A program made the translations under genes and the position numbers. Source: Candidatus Eisenbacteria bacterium (GTDB lineage Bacteria; Eisenbacteria; RBG-16-71-46; JACRLI01). From it: a stretch of 64,000 nt of DNA. Shown here piece by piece: positions 1 to 12,029 of the stretch (its first letter is position 1; the number at the start of each line of letters is the position of its first letter). The stretch covers positions 103,703 through 167,702 of the forward strand of contig JACRLI010000009.1 in assembly GCA_016235265.1 (NCBI GenBank). The letters run 5' to 3'. The notes under the pieces were generated by a model. That model was not told the DNA's origin. It searched no databases and was given only the letters and a program-made list of their open reading frames with translations.

Positions 1-95
1 AGGGCGCGCAGGCCGCGCACCGGCGTGAGCCGCCGGGAGTGGCGCCGGGCGCGCAGCCCCCGATCGGACCGGAACAGGACCTGAGGAAAGGACCC

Positions 96-1688
96 ATGGA
101 GACCCACGCACCCGACACCGTCGCCGTCCGGGCAGCTTCCCCGGCGCGCCCGCGCCCGTGGGCCCTGGTGTTCGACTGCGGCTCGCAGTACGTCCAGCTG
201 ATCGCGCGGCGCCTGCGCGAGGCCGGCGTGTATGCCGAGATCCACCCCTGGCACCTGGAGGCGGAGGCGGTGAAGGCCCTGGCGCCGGATGCGCTGGTGA
301 TCTCGGGCAGCCCGGCGAGCGTGGACCGCCAGGGCGCGCCCCGGATTGACCCGGCGGTGCTGGACCTGGGGCTGCCGGTGCTGGGCATCTGCTACGGGAT
401 GCAGGCCACCGCGCACGCCATGGGCGGGAGCGTGAGCCGCTCCCGCTCGCGCGAGTACGGCCGGGCCCGGTTCCGGCCCGACCCCGCGTGCCCGCTCTTC
501 GACGGGCTGCCTGCGGAGTTCCGCGTGTGGATGAGCCACGCCGACAGCGTGGAGTCGCTGCCGCCGGAGCTCACCCCGGCGGGGCGCACCGACGCGTGTC
601 CTTTCGCCGCGTCCTGGGTGCCGTCGCGGCGGCTGTTTCTGATCCAGTTCCACCCCGAGGTGACGCACACCGAGCACGGGCCGAAGATCTTCGAGAACTT
701 CGTGCGGAAGGTGGCGAAGCTGGATGCCACCTGGTCCATGGCCGCCTACCTGGACCGCGAGCTGCCCCGCATCCGCGAGCGCGTGGGGAGCGACCGGGTG
801 CTGCTGGGCCTCTCGGGCGGGGTGGACTCCACCGTGGTGGCGGCGCTGCTGGGGCGGGCGGTGGGCCAGCAGGCGGCGGCCATCTTCGTGGATCACGGCA
901 TGATGCGTGCGAACGAGGGGGCGCAGGTGCTGGAGGCGCTGCGCCAGGTCTCGCCCATCGAGATCCACGCGGTGGACGCGAGCGAGCGATTCCTGGGCCC
1001 ATTGACCGGCGTGGTGGATCCGGAGCAGAAACGGCGCATCATAGGGGCTGAGTTCATCCGGGTGTTCGAGTCCGAGGCGGCCCGCCTGGGCGGCTTCCGC
1101 TTCCTGGCCCAGGGCACGCTGTACCCGGACGTGATCGAGAGCGCCGGCTGGAATACCGGCCCCACGGCGCGCATCAAGACCCACCACAATGTGGGCGGCC
1201 TGCCGGAGGACCTCAAGTTCGAGCTGCTGGAGCCGCTGCGTCACCTGTTCAAGGACGAGGTGCGTGCGCTGGGGCTGGAACTGGGGCTCCCGCGGCCTCT
1301 GGTGTTCCGTCACCCGTTCCCCGGCCCGGGCCTCGCGGTGCGCATCCTGGGGCCGGTCACGGCGGAGGCCTTGGACACGCTGCGCGCAGCGGATACAATC
1401 TTCATCGAGGGCCTGAGGCGGCGGAAGCTGTACGATCGCACCTGGCAGGCCTTCGCGGTGCTGCTGCCGGTCCAGACCGTGGGGGTGATGGGCGACGAGC
1501 GCACCTACGAGCAGGTGGTGGCGCTGCGGGCCGTGACCTCCGAGGACGGCATGACCGCGGATTGGGCCAAGCTGCCCGGCTCCTTCCTGGACGAAGTGGC
1601 CACCCAGATCGTCAACCGCGTGCCCGGCGTGAACCGGGTGGTCTATGACATCAGTTCCAAGCCGCCGGCAACCATTGAGTGGGAATAG
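96..1688 (+). CDS. guaA: GMP synthase (glutamine-hydrolysing)
   Basis: Converts XMP to GMP in the cytoplasm, using glutamine and ATP. The N-terminal class I amidotransferase domain carries the nucleophile Cys99 in GICYGMQ and the His186/Glu188 pair in QFHPEV. The ATP-pyrophosphatase domain follows with its P-loop GLSGGVDST near residue 240, and the C-terminal dimerisation domain ends in the family signature KPPATIEWE. The 530-residue length is normal. I chose the ATG at 96 because GAGGAAAGGA sits just upstream; an earlier in-frame ATG at 39 would add a tail with no family counterpart. The next gene overlaps its 3' end. The call is secure. Confidence 0.97.
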   Translation: METHAPDTVAVRAASPARPRPWALVFDCGSQYVQLIARRLREAGVYAEIHPWHLEAEAVKALAPDALVISGSPASVDRQGAPRIDPAVLDLGLPVLGICYGMQATAHAMGGSVSRSRSREYGRARFRPDPACPLFDGLPAEFRVWMSHADSVESLPPELTPAGRTDACPFAASWVPSRRLFLIQFHPEVTHTEHGPKIFENFVRKVAKLDATWSMAAYLDRELPRIRERVGSDRVLLGLSGGVDSTVVAALLGRAVGQQAAAIFVDHGMMRANEGAQVLEALRQVSPIEIHAVDASERFLGPLTGVVDPEQKRRIIGAEFIRVFESEAARLGGFRFLAQGTLYPDVIESAGWNTGPTARIKTHHNVGGLPEDLKFELLEPLRHLFKDEVRALGLELGLPRPLVFRHPFPGPGLAVRILGPVTAEALDTLRAADTIFIEGLRRRKLYDRTWQAFAVLLPVQTVGVMGDERTYEQVVALRAVTSEDGMTADWAKLPGSFLDEVATQIVNRVPGVNRVVYDISSKPPATIEWE

Positions 1689-2355
1689 GTCGCACCGTGG
1701 CCCGCGTGCCTCCTCCGGGGAGCAGGCGGGCGGCGGGCGGCCCGGTCGCGCGCGCAAGCTCCCCGTGGGCCTGGAGCCCGGGGAGCTGAAACGCAAGGCC
1801 ATCCACCTCTCCACCGTCGTCGTCCCCCTGATCTACCTGGACGCGCACGTGAGCCGCAAGGAAGCCGCGCTCGCGCTGGCCCTGGTGCTGCTGGCGCTGC
1901 TGGCGGTCGAGGTGGTGCGGCTGCGGGCGCGGTTGTTCGGCAACTTCTTCCGGCAGCTGCTGGGGGACGCGTTGCGCCGGCGGGAGCGCGGGGAGCTGCT
2001 GGGGGCCACCTACCTGGTGCTGGGTTTCCTGGTCACCATCCTGGCCTTCGAGAAGCCCGTGGCGGTGGCCGCGTGCGAGTTCCTGGTGCTCGGGGACACC
2101 GCTGCCGCGCTGGTCGGAAAGAGCGTCGGTCGCATCCGGGCGTTTGACAAGACTCTGGAGGGGAGCCTAGGCTGCTTGGCGACATGCGGGGCCGCGGCGT
2201 GGGCGCTGAGCGCCACCGTGCCGGCCCTGCCCCTGCAGGTGGCCCTGGCCGGCGCGGTCATGGCGACGCTCTTTGAGTTGCTGCCCGTACCCATGGACGA
2301 CAACCTGAGGATCCCGCTCTCCGCGGGCCTCCTCATGCACTTCCTGCTCCCTTAA
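1645..2355 (+). CDS. SEC59/DGK1/VTE5-family lipid (polyprenol/diacylglycerol) kinase-like membrane protein
   Basis: An integral membrane protein with about six hydrophobic helices. It shows the family hallmarks: an early ELKRKAIHL segment, a central LGDTAAALVGKSVGR motif and a following KTLEGSLG motif, as in CTP-dependent dolichol, phytol and diacylglycerol kinases and related cytidylyltransferases. The substrate cannot be read from sequence. The start is uncertain: the ATG at 1645 lies inside guaA and gives a basic, low-complexity leader, while in-frame TTG 1675 or GTG 1765 would remove most of it. The overlap with guaA suggests translational coupling. It is followed by a 39-nt gap before secA. 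Confidence 0.75.
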   Translation: MTSVPSRRQPLSGNRSHRGPRASSGEQAGGGRPGRARKLPVGLEPGELKRKAIHLSTVVVPLIYLDAHVSRKEAALALALVLLALLAVEVVRLRARLFGNFFRQLLGDALRRRERGELLGATYLVLGFLVTILAFEKPVAVAACEFLVLGDTAAALVGKSVGRIRAFDKTLEGSLGCLATCGAAAWALSATVPALPLQVALAGAVMATLFELLPVPMDDNLRIPLSAGLLMHFLLP

Positions 2356-2394
2356 TAGAGAACGCACCGGCAGGCGAGAGGCGAATCGAAAAGC

Positions 2395-5277
<2,883 letters not shown>

Positions 5278-5291
5278 GCAAGGAGAACCGC

Positions 5292-5753
5292 ATGTCTCAA
5301 GATCCGGTACGTGAGATCCTGGAACTCATCACCCAGCAGTTCCGCTCGTTCATCGAGGGGGACGGACTTGCATTGGAGGAGCTCACGGACCTGCTCACCT
5401 CCCGCGACTACGAACCGGAGGACCTCCGGGCCGCCTTCGAGCTGATCGTGCAACTGCTCGAGCCGGTGGCCGAGGAGAACTTCCAGACCGTCGGTGCCGG
5501 CGGCAGCCGCAACCGGGTGCTCAACCACTGGGAGCGCTCGAACCTCACGCCCCAGGCCTACGGCTACCTGCTGCAGCTCAAGCAGAACGGCTCGCTCGAC
5601 GACGATCATATGGAGCTGATCCTCGAACGCGCGGGCGCATCCGGCGCCCGCCGCATGGACGTTCGCGACGTCGAGGACCTGGCCAGCTGGGTCCTCTTCG
5701 GCATGGAGACGGAGGACGGCGGGCCGGACCAGGAGCGGAGCCGCCTCCACTAG
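5292..5753 (+). CDS. smg: Smg/DUF494 family protein
   Basis: A 153-residue acidic, helical protein matching the DUF494 (Smg) family in length and layout: an N-terminal helical segment starting VREILELI, a middle ending LLEPVAEENFQ, and a C-terminal part with a conserved LASWVLF-type end. The biochemical role of Smg is not established. Context supports the call, because in many bacteria smg sits next to topA and here it ends two bases before topA. The start ATG at 5292 has AAGGAGAACCGC directly upstream; a longer in-frame ORF from 5253 would overlap secA without a ribosome site. Confidence 0.75.
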   Translation: MSQDPVREILELITQQFRSFIEGDGLALEELTDLLTSRDYEPEDLRAAFELIVQLLEPVAEENFQTVGAGGSRNRVLNHWERSNLTPQAYGYLLQLKQNGSLDDDHMELILERAGASGARRMDVRDVEDLASWVLFGMETEDGGPDQERSRLH

Positions 5754-5755
5754 CC

Positions 5756-8053
5756 ATGGCCAAGAACCTGGTGATCGTCGAGTCGCCCACCAAGGCGAAG
5801 ACCATCAAGAAGTACCTGGGCACGGGCTTCGACGTGATGGCCTCCAGCGGGCACATCATGGACCTGCCGAAGAACAAGCTGGGCGTGGACGTCGAGAACG
5901 ACTTCGAGCCGGCGTACGTGCAGATCCGCGGCAAGGCCAAGATCGTCAAGGAGCTGAAGGCCGAGGCCAAGAAGGCCAGCAACATCTTCCTGGCGCCCGA
6001 CCCCGACCGCGAAGGCGAGGCCATCGCCGCGCACCTGCGCGACCTGCTGGGCGGGGGCAAGGCCCACGTGCAGCGCCTCGATTTCTACGAGATCACCAAG
6101 CCGGCCATCCTCAAGGCCCTCGAGCACCCGCGCGAGATCGACCAGAACAAGGTGGACGCCCAGCAGGCCCGCCGCGTGCTGGACCGCCTGGTGGGCTACC
6201 AGGTGAGCCCGTTCCTGTGGGGCACCATCCGCTACGGCCTGTCGGCCGGGCGCGTGCAGACCGTGGCGCTGCGCCTGATCTGCGAGCGCGAGGCCGAGAT
6301 CGACGCGTTCGTGCGCGAGGAGTACTGGTCGGTGCATGTCGAGCTGTCCGCCCCGGGCAGCCCGCTGCGCTTCAAGGCCAGGCTCATGCGCAAGGACGGC
6401 GAGAAGCTGGCGCTGCCCGACGCGGCCACCGCGCACGCGGCGGCGCGCGACCTGGGCGGGGCGGAGGCCGCCGAGGGGCCCTGGGGCGTGGCGCCCGCGC
6501 ACCCGGACTACGAGATCCGCGAGGTCAAGCGGCAGGAGAAGCGGCGCCAGGCGCCCGCGCCCTTCACCACCTCCTCGCTGCAGCAGGAGTCCTTCCGCCG
6601 GCTGCACTTCTCCAGCCAGCGCACCATGGTGCTGGCGCAGCAGCTCTACGAGGGCATCGAGCTGGGCGGGGAGGGCTCGGTGGGTCTGATCACATACATG
6701 CGCACCGACTCCACGCGCATCTCCCAGGAGGCGCTGGGCGAGGTTCGCGGCCACATCGAGACCTCCTACGGCAAGGAGTACCTGCCGGCCAAACCCAACG
6801 CGTTCGCGGTGAAGGCCTCGGCCCAGGACGCGCACGAGGCGGTGCGGCCCACGTCGGTGGAGCGCACCCCGGAGAGCGTGCGGCAGTTCCTCACCGCGGA
6901 GCAGTTCCGGCTCTACCAGCTCATCTGGCGCCGCTTCGTGGCCTGCCAGATGGGCCCGGCGGTCTACGACCAGACCTCCGCCGACATCCAGGCGGGCGCG
7001 TACACGCTGCGCGCCACCGGGACGGTGATGAAGTTCGACGGCTTCACCCACGTCTACGCCGACATCGAGCCCGCGGGCGAGACCCCCAAGGACGAGCGCG
7101 GGGTGCTCCCGCCGCTCGCCGCCGGCATGAAGCTCACGCCGCACGCGGTGCTGCCCGAGCAGCACTTCACCGAGCCTCCGCCGCGCTACTCCGAGGCCTC
7201 CCTGATCCGGGCGCTGGAGGAGAACGGCATCGGCCGGCCGTCCACCTACGCCACCATCGTGAGCACCATCACCACGCGCGACTACGTGAACAAGGACAAG
7301 GGCAAGCTGACGCCCACCGACCTCGGCAAGGCCGTGTTCACGCTGCTGATGAAGATCATGCCCAACATCTTCGACGTGGGCTTCACCGCGCACATGGAAG
7401 ACGACCTGGACAAGGTGGAGGAAGGCAAGCTCGGCTGGCGCCAGGCGGTGCGCGAGTTCTACGACCCGTTCGAGAAGCTGCTCAAGGAGGCGGAATCGCG
7501 CAAGGAGGCCCTGCGCGAGGAAGTGTCCACCGTCAGCCAGGAGTTGTGCGAGCGGTGCGGCAAGAACCTGGTCCTCAAGTACGGCCGTCACGGCCCGTTC
7601 CTGGCCTGCCCCGGCTACCCGGACTGCAAGTTCACCAAGCCGCTGAAGGCCGAGGAGGCCCCGGTGCCGGTCGACGACGTGTGTCCCACGTGCGGCGCGG
7701 GCATGGTGATCCGGACCGGCCGCTACGGGCGGTTCGTGGCGTGCAGCCGCTACCCCGAGTGCAAGACCACCAAGCCGGTCAGCACCGGCGTGAAGTGCCC
7801 CGACTGCAAGGAAGGGGACGTGACCGAGCGGCGCAGCAAGCGCGGCCGCGTGTTCTACGGCTGCAACCGCTACCCGGACTGCAAGTTCGCCTCGTGGGAT
7901 CCGCCGGTCCCCACGCCCTGCGAGGCGTGCGGCAACCCGTTCCTGGTGAAGAAGAAGACCCAGGCCAAGGGCGAGTTCTACCGCTGCCCGAACCCCAAGT
8001 GCAAGGCGGAGTACGACCCCTCGGAAGTGGAATCCCGCGCCGAGGCCACCTGA
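5756..8053 (+). CDS. topA: DNA topoisomerase I (type IA)
   Basis: Relaxes negatively supercoiled DNA. The N-terminal TOPRIM domain begins NLVIVESPTKAKTIKKYL and includes the metal-binding DPDREGE. The catalytic tyrosine is Tyr314 in LITYMRTDSTR, followed by the HEAVRPT and RPSTYATI blocks of the type IA core. After residue 595 come four Cys4 zinc-ribbon modules (CERCG, CPTCG, CPDCK and CEACG), giving 765 residues, a usual length for TopA with an extended zinc tail. It follows smg by two bases and precedes xerC, a neighbourhood seen in many bacteria. Confidence 0.97.
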   Translation: MAKNLVIVESPTKAKTIKKYLGTGFDVMASSGHIMDLPKNKLGVDVENDFEPAYVQIRGKAKIVKELKAEAKKASNIFLAPDPDREGEAIAAHLRDLLGGGKAHVQRLDFYEITKPAILKALEHPREIDQNKVDAQQARRVLDRLVGYQVSPFLWGTIRYGLSAGRVQTVALRLICEREAEIDAFVREEYWSVHVELSAPGSPLRFKARLMRKDGEKLALPDAATAHAAARDLGGAEAAEGPWGVAPAHPDYEIREVKRQEKRRQAPAPFTTSSLQQESFRRLHFSSQRTMVLAQQLYEGIELGGEGSVGLITYMRTDSTRISQEALGEVRGHIETSYGKEYLPAKPNAFAVKASAQDAHEAVRPTSVERTPESVRQFLTAEQFRLYQLIWRRFVACQMGPAVYDQTSADIQAGAYTLRATGTVMKFDGFTHVYADIEPAGETPKDERGVLPPLAAGMKLTPHAVLPEQHFTEPPPRYSEASLIRALEENGIGRPSTYATIVSTITTRDYVNKDKGKLTPTDLGKAVFTLLMKIMPNIFDVGFTAHMEDDLDKVEEGKLGWRQAVREFYDPFEKLLKEAESRKEALREEVSTVSQELCERCGKNLVLKYGRHGPFLACPGYPDCKFTKPLKAEEAPVPVDDVCPTCGAGMVIRTGRYGRFVACSRYPECKTTKPVSTGVKCPDCKEGDVTERRSKRGRVFYGCNRYPDCKFASWDPPVPTPCEACGNPFLVKKKTQAKGEFYRCPNPKCKAEYDPSEVESRAEAT

Positions 8054-8106
8054 CCGCCGCGGGCGGCGGCGCGCCCGCGCGAGGCCGCCCCCGGGGAGGC
8101 GAGGGC

Positions 8107-9015
8107 ATGGACGCTCCCGACACGGATAGCCTGCTCCGCGAGTACGCCTCCCACCTGGCGGACCGCGTCAACGATTCCCCCCACACGGTGAAGAACTACC
8201 TGCGCGACGTGCGCCAGTGGCTGGAACGCGCCGGCGGCGCCAACCTGCGCGCGTTCGTGACCCGGCCGGAGGCCATCTCGGACTTCCTCGCGGCGGGCTC
8301 GCGCGGGGAGTCGCGCAGCGGGCGCAAGCTCTCGGCGCGCACCCTGGCGCGCCGGCGCGCGGCGTGCGTGAACCTGCTGCGCTGGATGGTGCGCACGGAA
8401 CGCCTGGAGCGGATGCCCCGGCTGCCGCGCAGCCCGCGGGTGCGGCCGCAGCTGCCGCGCGTGATCAGCCGCGGCGAAATGGAAAGGGTGCTCGACGCGT
8501 GGCAGCCCACCGGGTGGCAGGAGTGCCGCGACAAAGCCATTCTCGAGGTGTTCTATTCCGCGGGCGTGCGCCTGGCCGAGCTGGTGGGGGCGCGGTGGGA
8601 CGCCCTGGACGAGTGCGAAGGCTGGCTGCGCGTGATCGGCAAGGGGGACCGCGAGCGGCTGGCCCCGATCGGCCGGAAGGCGCTGCGCGCCCTGGACACC
8701 TACCGCCGCGGGCTGGCGGGCGCGGGCGTGGCCGCGGGCCCGCACGTGTTCGTGGGCCGCAAGGGGGAGGCCCTCTCGGTCCGCACCGTGCAGCGCCTGG
8801 TGCGCCGCCGCCTGGCCTCGCTGGGGCCGGCCGCGCCGCAGCACCCGCACGCGCTGCGCCATTCCTTCGCCACGCACATGCTGGAGGCGGGCGCCACGCT
8901 GCGCGACGTCCAGGAGCTGCTGGGCCACCGATCCCTGGCCAGCACCCAGGTTTACACGCACCTGAGCGTGCGGCACCTCAAGGAGACAATCGCGAGGGCG
9001 CATCCCCGTGGCTAG
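8107..9015 (+). CDS. xerC: Tyrosine recombinase XerC
   Basis: A site-specific recombinase that acts with XerD at dif to resolve chromosome dimers. The 302-residue protein has an N-terminal SAM-like DNA-binding domain and a catalytic domain with all expected residues: Arg155 (GVRLAEL), Lys in GKGDRERL, His248/Arg251 in HALRHSFATHML, His in LLGHRSL, and nucleophile Tyr283 in QVYTHLS. I chose the ATG at 8107 because GAGG/GGGGAGG lies upstream and the product then matches family length; the frame is open upstream only as a shadow of topA. Its position after topA favours XerC, while the gene at 19794 is closer to XerD. It overlaps the next gene by 8 nt. Confidence 0.92.
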   Translation: MDAPDTDSLLREYASHLADRVNDSPHTVKNYLRDVRQWLERAGGANLRAFVTRPEAISDFLAAGSRGESRSGRKLSARTLARRRAACVNLLRWMVRTERLERMPRLPRSPRVRPQLPRVISRGEMERVLDAWQPTGWQECRDKAILEVFYSAGVRLAELVGARWDALDECEGWLRVIGKGDRERLAPIGRKALRALDTYRRGLAGAGVAAGPHVFVGRKGEALSVRTVQRLVRRRLASLGPAAPQHPHALRHSFATHMLEAGATLRDVQELLGHRSLASTQVYTHLSVRHLKETIARAHPRG

Positions 9016-10276
9016 CCGGCCCGCCGTCCCGCTGGCCCCGGCGCGGCGGATCCGCCCGGAGCGGGCCGGAGCCTGGCGCGGCTTCCGCACCGGCCCGGCC
9101 GTCGCCGCCTGCCTCGCGTGCCTGCTGGCCCTGGTCACGGGATGCGCGCGCATGGAGCCGCCCTCGGGCGGACCGCTGGACCTGGTGCCGCCGGTGATTC
9201 TGGCCACCGCCCCGGACTCGGGGGCGGTGCAGGTGCCGCGTGGCTCGGTGCTGCGGGTGGAGTTCTCGAAGAGCATGGACCGGCGCTCGGTGGAGGACTA
9301 CATCTTCACCTCGCCCCCGGTGCGCTTCCAGGAAGTGCGGTGGAGCGGCCGCACGCTGGAACTGGTGCCGCAGGACTCGCTGCGCGCCAACACCACGTAC
9401 CTGGCGGTGGTCGGCACCGGCGCGCGCGACAGCCACGGCAACGCGCTGGCCCGGGCGGTGAATCTCGTGTTCTCCACCGGGGAGAAGCTCTCGCCGGGCC
9501 GGGTGTCCGGCCGGGTGGAGGCGGTGAAGCAGAGTGCGGCGGGCATCTTCGTGTGGCTCTACGACCAGGCGCTGCACGCGGACTCGCTGTGGGGCCGCGA
9601 CGACCCCGACTACGTGGGCCAGACCGGCGCGGACGGACACTTCGAGATCCTGGGCCTGGGGATCGGGCCGGCGTACTCGGTGCACCTGTTTGCCGACCTG
9701 AACCGCAACCGCGCCTTCGACGAAGGCGGCGAGTACATGATGCACCTGGCCCGGCGGGTGCAGCTCACCGACTCGGTGCCCTCGGACACGTCCATCCGCG
9801 CGCGCTACGTGGACCCCAAGCTGCCGGGCAGCGTGGCCGGCCGGCTGGACACCTCCCTGGTGCGGCTCTCCGGCAGGGTCCTGGTGGAGTGCCTGGACGA
9901 CACCGCGGCCACGCAGACCGTGACGGCCGATGCCCGCGGCGGCTTCCTCTTGCGTGTCACCCCGCCCGGCAAGTACCGTATCTACTGGTTCTCGGACGAA
10001 AACCAGGATCTGCTGCCGGACCCCGCCGAGAAGCGCGGGGAGGCGCTCGAATTCGAGCTGAAGCCCGGCGAGGACATCCAGGAGTTGCTGGTGCCGCGCG
10101 AGGGCCGGCCGCGGCTGCCCCGCGAGCGGGATCTGCCCCGGGACGCCCGGGAGGCCCCGGGCGGGCCCGCGGAAGGTGCGCCGGGCGGCGCCCCGGACGG
10201 CGCCGGGGGCCCCGGCGGTTTGCCCGGGGGCGGCGGCGCGAATCCCGACACCACCGGCCTGAATCCGAGAAGATAG
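9008..10276 (+). CDS. Big_5 (SbsA Ig-like) domain lipoprotein
   Basis: An exported lipoprotein of 422 residues: a long basic leader, a hydrophobic stretch and a lipobox LVTGC with Cys46. The mature protein opens with a PPSGGPLDLVPP segment and an SbsA-type Ig-like domain (VPRGSVLRVEFSKSMDRRSV), typical of outer-membrane-associated lipoproteins in the FCB group. It continues with two carboxypeptidase-regulatory-like beta-sandwich segments (NRNRAFDEG, DENQDLLPDP calcium-like loops) and a low-complexity Gly/Pro/Ala tail. The start is GTG at 9008, overlapping the xerC stop. No enzymatic motif is visible. A role in envelope structure or polymer binding is inference. Confidence 0.75.
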   Translation: MASRPAVPLAPARRIRPERAGAWRGFRTGPAVAACLACLLALVTGCARMEPPSGGPLDLVPPVILATAPDSGAVQVPRGSVLRVEFSKSMDRRSVEDYIFTSPPVRFQEVRWSGRTLELVPQDSLRANTTYLAVVGTGARDSHGNALARAVNLVFSTGEKLSPGRVSGRVEAVKQSAAGIFVWLYDQALHADSLWGRDDPDYVGQTGADGHFEILGLGIGPAYSVHLFADLNRNRAFDEGGEYMMHLARRVQLTDSVPSDTSIRARYVDPKLPGSVAGRLDTSLVRLSGRVLVECLDDTAATQTVTADARGGFLLRVTPPGKYRIYWFSDENQDLLPDPAEKRGEALEFELKPGEDIQELLVPREGRPRLPRERDLPRDAREAPGGPAEGAPGGAPDGAGGPGGLPGGGGANPDTTGLNPRR

Positions 10277-10303
10277 ACCGGCCGGGGAGGGGCCCGCTCC
10301 ACC

Positions 10304-11122
10304 ATGGAGATCGCGTTCACCAAGATGCACGGCGCCGGCAACGACTTCGTGGTGCTGGACGGCCGCGGCGCGAGGCTGCCGGGCGATATTCCCGCCTTCG
10401 TCCGCCACGTCTGCGACCGCCGCCGCTCGGTGGGCGCGGACGGCGTGCTGATCCTGGCCCCCTCGGAGCGCGCGGACTTCCGCATGCGCTACTACAACGC
10501 CGACGGCGGGGAGGCCGAGATGTGCGGCAACGGGGCGCGGTGCATCTCGCGGTTCGCCGCCGCGCGCGGCGTGGGCGGCCCGGACCTGACCTTCGAGACC
10601 CTGAGCGGGCCCATCCGCGCCCGCGTGCGGCCGGACACCGTGACCGTGCACATGGGCGACGCCCGCGACGTGCGCCCCGAGGCCGCGGTCGCCGGCTTCG
10701 CCGGCCCCCCGGTGCTGTTCCTCAACACCGGGGTGCCGCACGCGGTGCTGTTCGTGGATGACGTGGGCGCCGTGCCGGTGGTGGAATGGGGCCGCCTGCT
10801 GAGACACCACGCGGCCTTTGCGCCCGCGGGCGCCAACGTGGACTTCGTGCAGGTGAAGGGCCCGCGGCGCATCGCGGTGCGCACCTACGAGCGCGGGGTG
10901 GAGGACGAGACGCTCGCCTGCGGCACCGGCATCACCGCCGCGGCGGTGGCCGCCGGCCTGGCCCGCGGGTGCGCCACCCCCGTCGAGATCGAGGCGCGCA
11001 GCGGCGACGTGCTGCGCGTGGACTACCGCCGCGAGGGCGGGCAGGTCCTGGACATGACCCTGGAAGGCCCCGCGGTCACCGCGTACGAGGGCCGCTTGGA
11101 GTGGAACGATGGCCACGAGTGA
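10304..11122 (+). CDS. dapF: Diaminopimelate epimerase
   Basis: Interconverts LL- and meso-diaminopimelate for lysine and peptidoglycan synthesis. Both active-site cysteines are present: Cys74 in MCGNGARC and Cys206 in ACGTGITAAA. The N-terminal GAGNDFVVLD and the VPHAVLFV segment also match. The 272-residue length is normal. It begins a coupled dapF-dapA-dapB run: its 3' end overlaps dapA by 14 nt. A short spacer (27 nt) separates it from the lipoprotein gene upstream. Confidence 0.96.
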   Translation: MEIAFTKMHGAGNDFVVLDGRGARLPGDIPAFVRHVCDRRRSVGADGVLILAPSERADFRMRYYNADGGEAEMCGNGARCISRFAAARGVGGPDLTFETLSGPIRARVRPDTVTVHMGDARDVRPEAAVAGFAGPPVLFLNTGVPHAVLFVDDVGAVPVVEWGRLLRHHAAFAPAGANVDFVQVKGPRRIAVRTYERGVEDETLACGTGITAAAVAAGLARGCATPVEIEARSGDVLRVDYRREGGQVLDMTLEGPAVTAYEGRLEWNDGHE

Positions 11123-12029
11123 CATCTTCAAGGGTTTGTGGGTGGCGCTGGTCACCCCGTTCCGCGGCGGCGCGGTGGATGAGAAGGCCCTGCGCGCCCT
11201 GGCGCGCCGCCTGATCGAGGGCAGCGTGGACGGCCTGGTGCCGGTGGGCAGCACCGGCGAGGCGGCCACCATGGACGACGCCGAGCGGCTGCGGGTGATC
11301 GAGATCGTGCTGGAGGAGGCCGGCGGAAAGGTGCCGGTGATGCCCGGCACCGGCACCAACTGCACCGCGACCACCGTGGCGCTCACGCGCGCCGCCAGGC
11401 AGGCCGGGGCGCAGGCCGCGCTGGTGGTCACGCCCTACTACAACAAGCCCACGCCGGAGGGCCAGCTGGCGCACTTCGAGGCCGCGGCGAAGGTGGGCCT
11501 GCCCATCATCATGTACAACATCCCCGGACGTACCGGGGTGAACATGACCGTGGAGACGATGCTCACGCTCGCACGGCTGCCCGAGATCGCCGGGGTGAAG
11601 GAGTCGTCCGGATCGCTCGACACCGTGAGCGAGCTGGTGGCGGGCGCCGCGGAGCGGGGACTGGACTTCGTGGTGATGTCCGGCGACGACTCGCTGGCCC
11701 TGCCTTCCATGGCCGTGGGGGCCACCGGGCTGGTGTCGGTGGTGGGCAACGTGGTGCCCCGCGAGACCAGGGCCATGATCGCCGCCTTCCAGCAGGGGCG
11801 GGCCCCGGAGGCGGCGCGACTGCACGCGAAGCTGCTGCCGCTGATCAAGGTGCTGTTCGCCGAGACCAACCCGGCGCCGTGCAAGGCGCTGCTTTCGATG
11901 CTGGGGATGATGCAGAACGAACTGCGGCTGCCGCTGGTGCCGGTGCGTGCCGCCACCGCGACGAAGCTGCGTGAAACCTGGGAGAGGCTGGGCTTCGCCG
12001 CGCCGGCCGCAGCGGGGGTGGGTTCATGA
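11109..12029 (+). CDS. dapA: 4-hydroxy-tetrahydrodipicolinate synthase
   Basis: Condenses pyruvate with aspartate semialdehyde, the committed step to diaminopimelate. The TIM-barrel carries the Schiff-base lysine Lys164 in AGVKESSGSLD, the catalytic tyrosine segment IMYNIPGRTGVN, the pyruvate-binding GSTGEAATM and the YYNKPTPEG motif. The length of 306 residues is typical. It starts inside the end of dapF and shares an ATGA stop/start overlap with dapB, so the three genes are almost certainly translated from one message. Confidence 0.95.
   Translation: MATSDIFKGLWVALVTPFRGGAVDEKALRALARRLIEGSVDGLVPVGSTGEAATMDDAERLRVIEIVLEEAGGKVPVMPGTGTNCTATTVALTRAARQAGAQAALVVTPYYNKPTPEGQLAHFEAAAKVGLPIIMYNIPGRTGVNMTVETMLTLARLPEIAGVKESSGSLDTVSELVAGAAERGLDFVVMSGDDSLALPSMAVGATGLVSVVGNVVPRETRAMIAAFQQGRAPEAARLHAKLLPLIKVLFAETNPAPCKALLSMLGMMQNELRLPLVPVRAATATKLRETWERLGFAAPAAAGVGS

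Noticed and set aside
1-95. A gene before guaA
   Set aside because: The frame ending at 84 gives an Arg-rich peptide without motif. It could be the tail of an upstream gene but cannot be supported.
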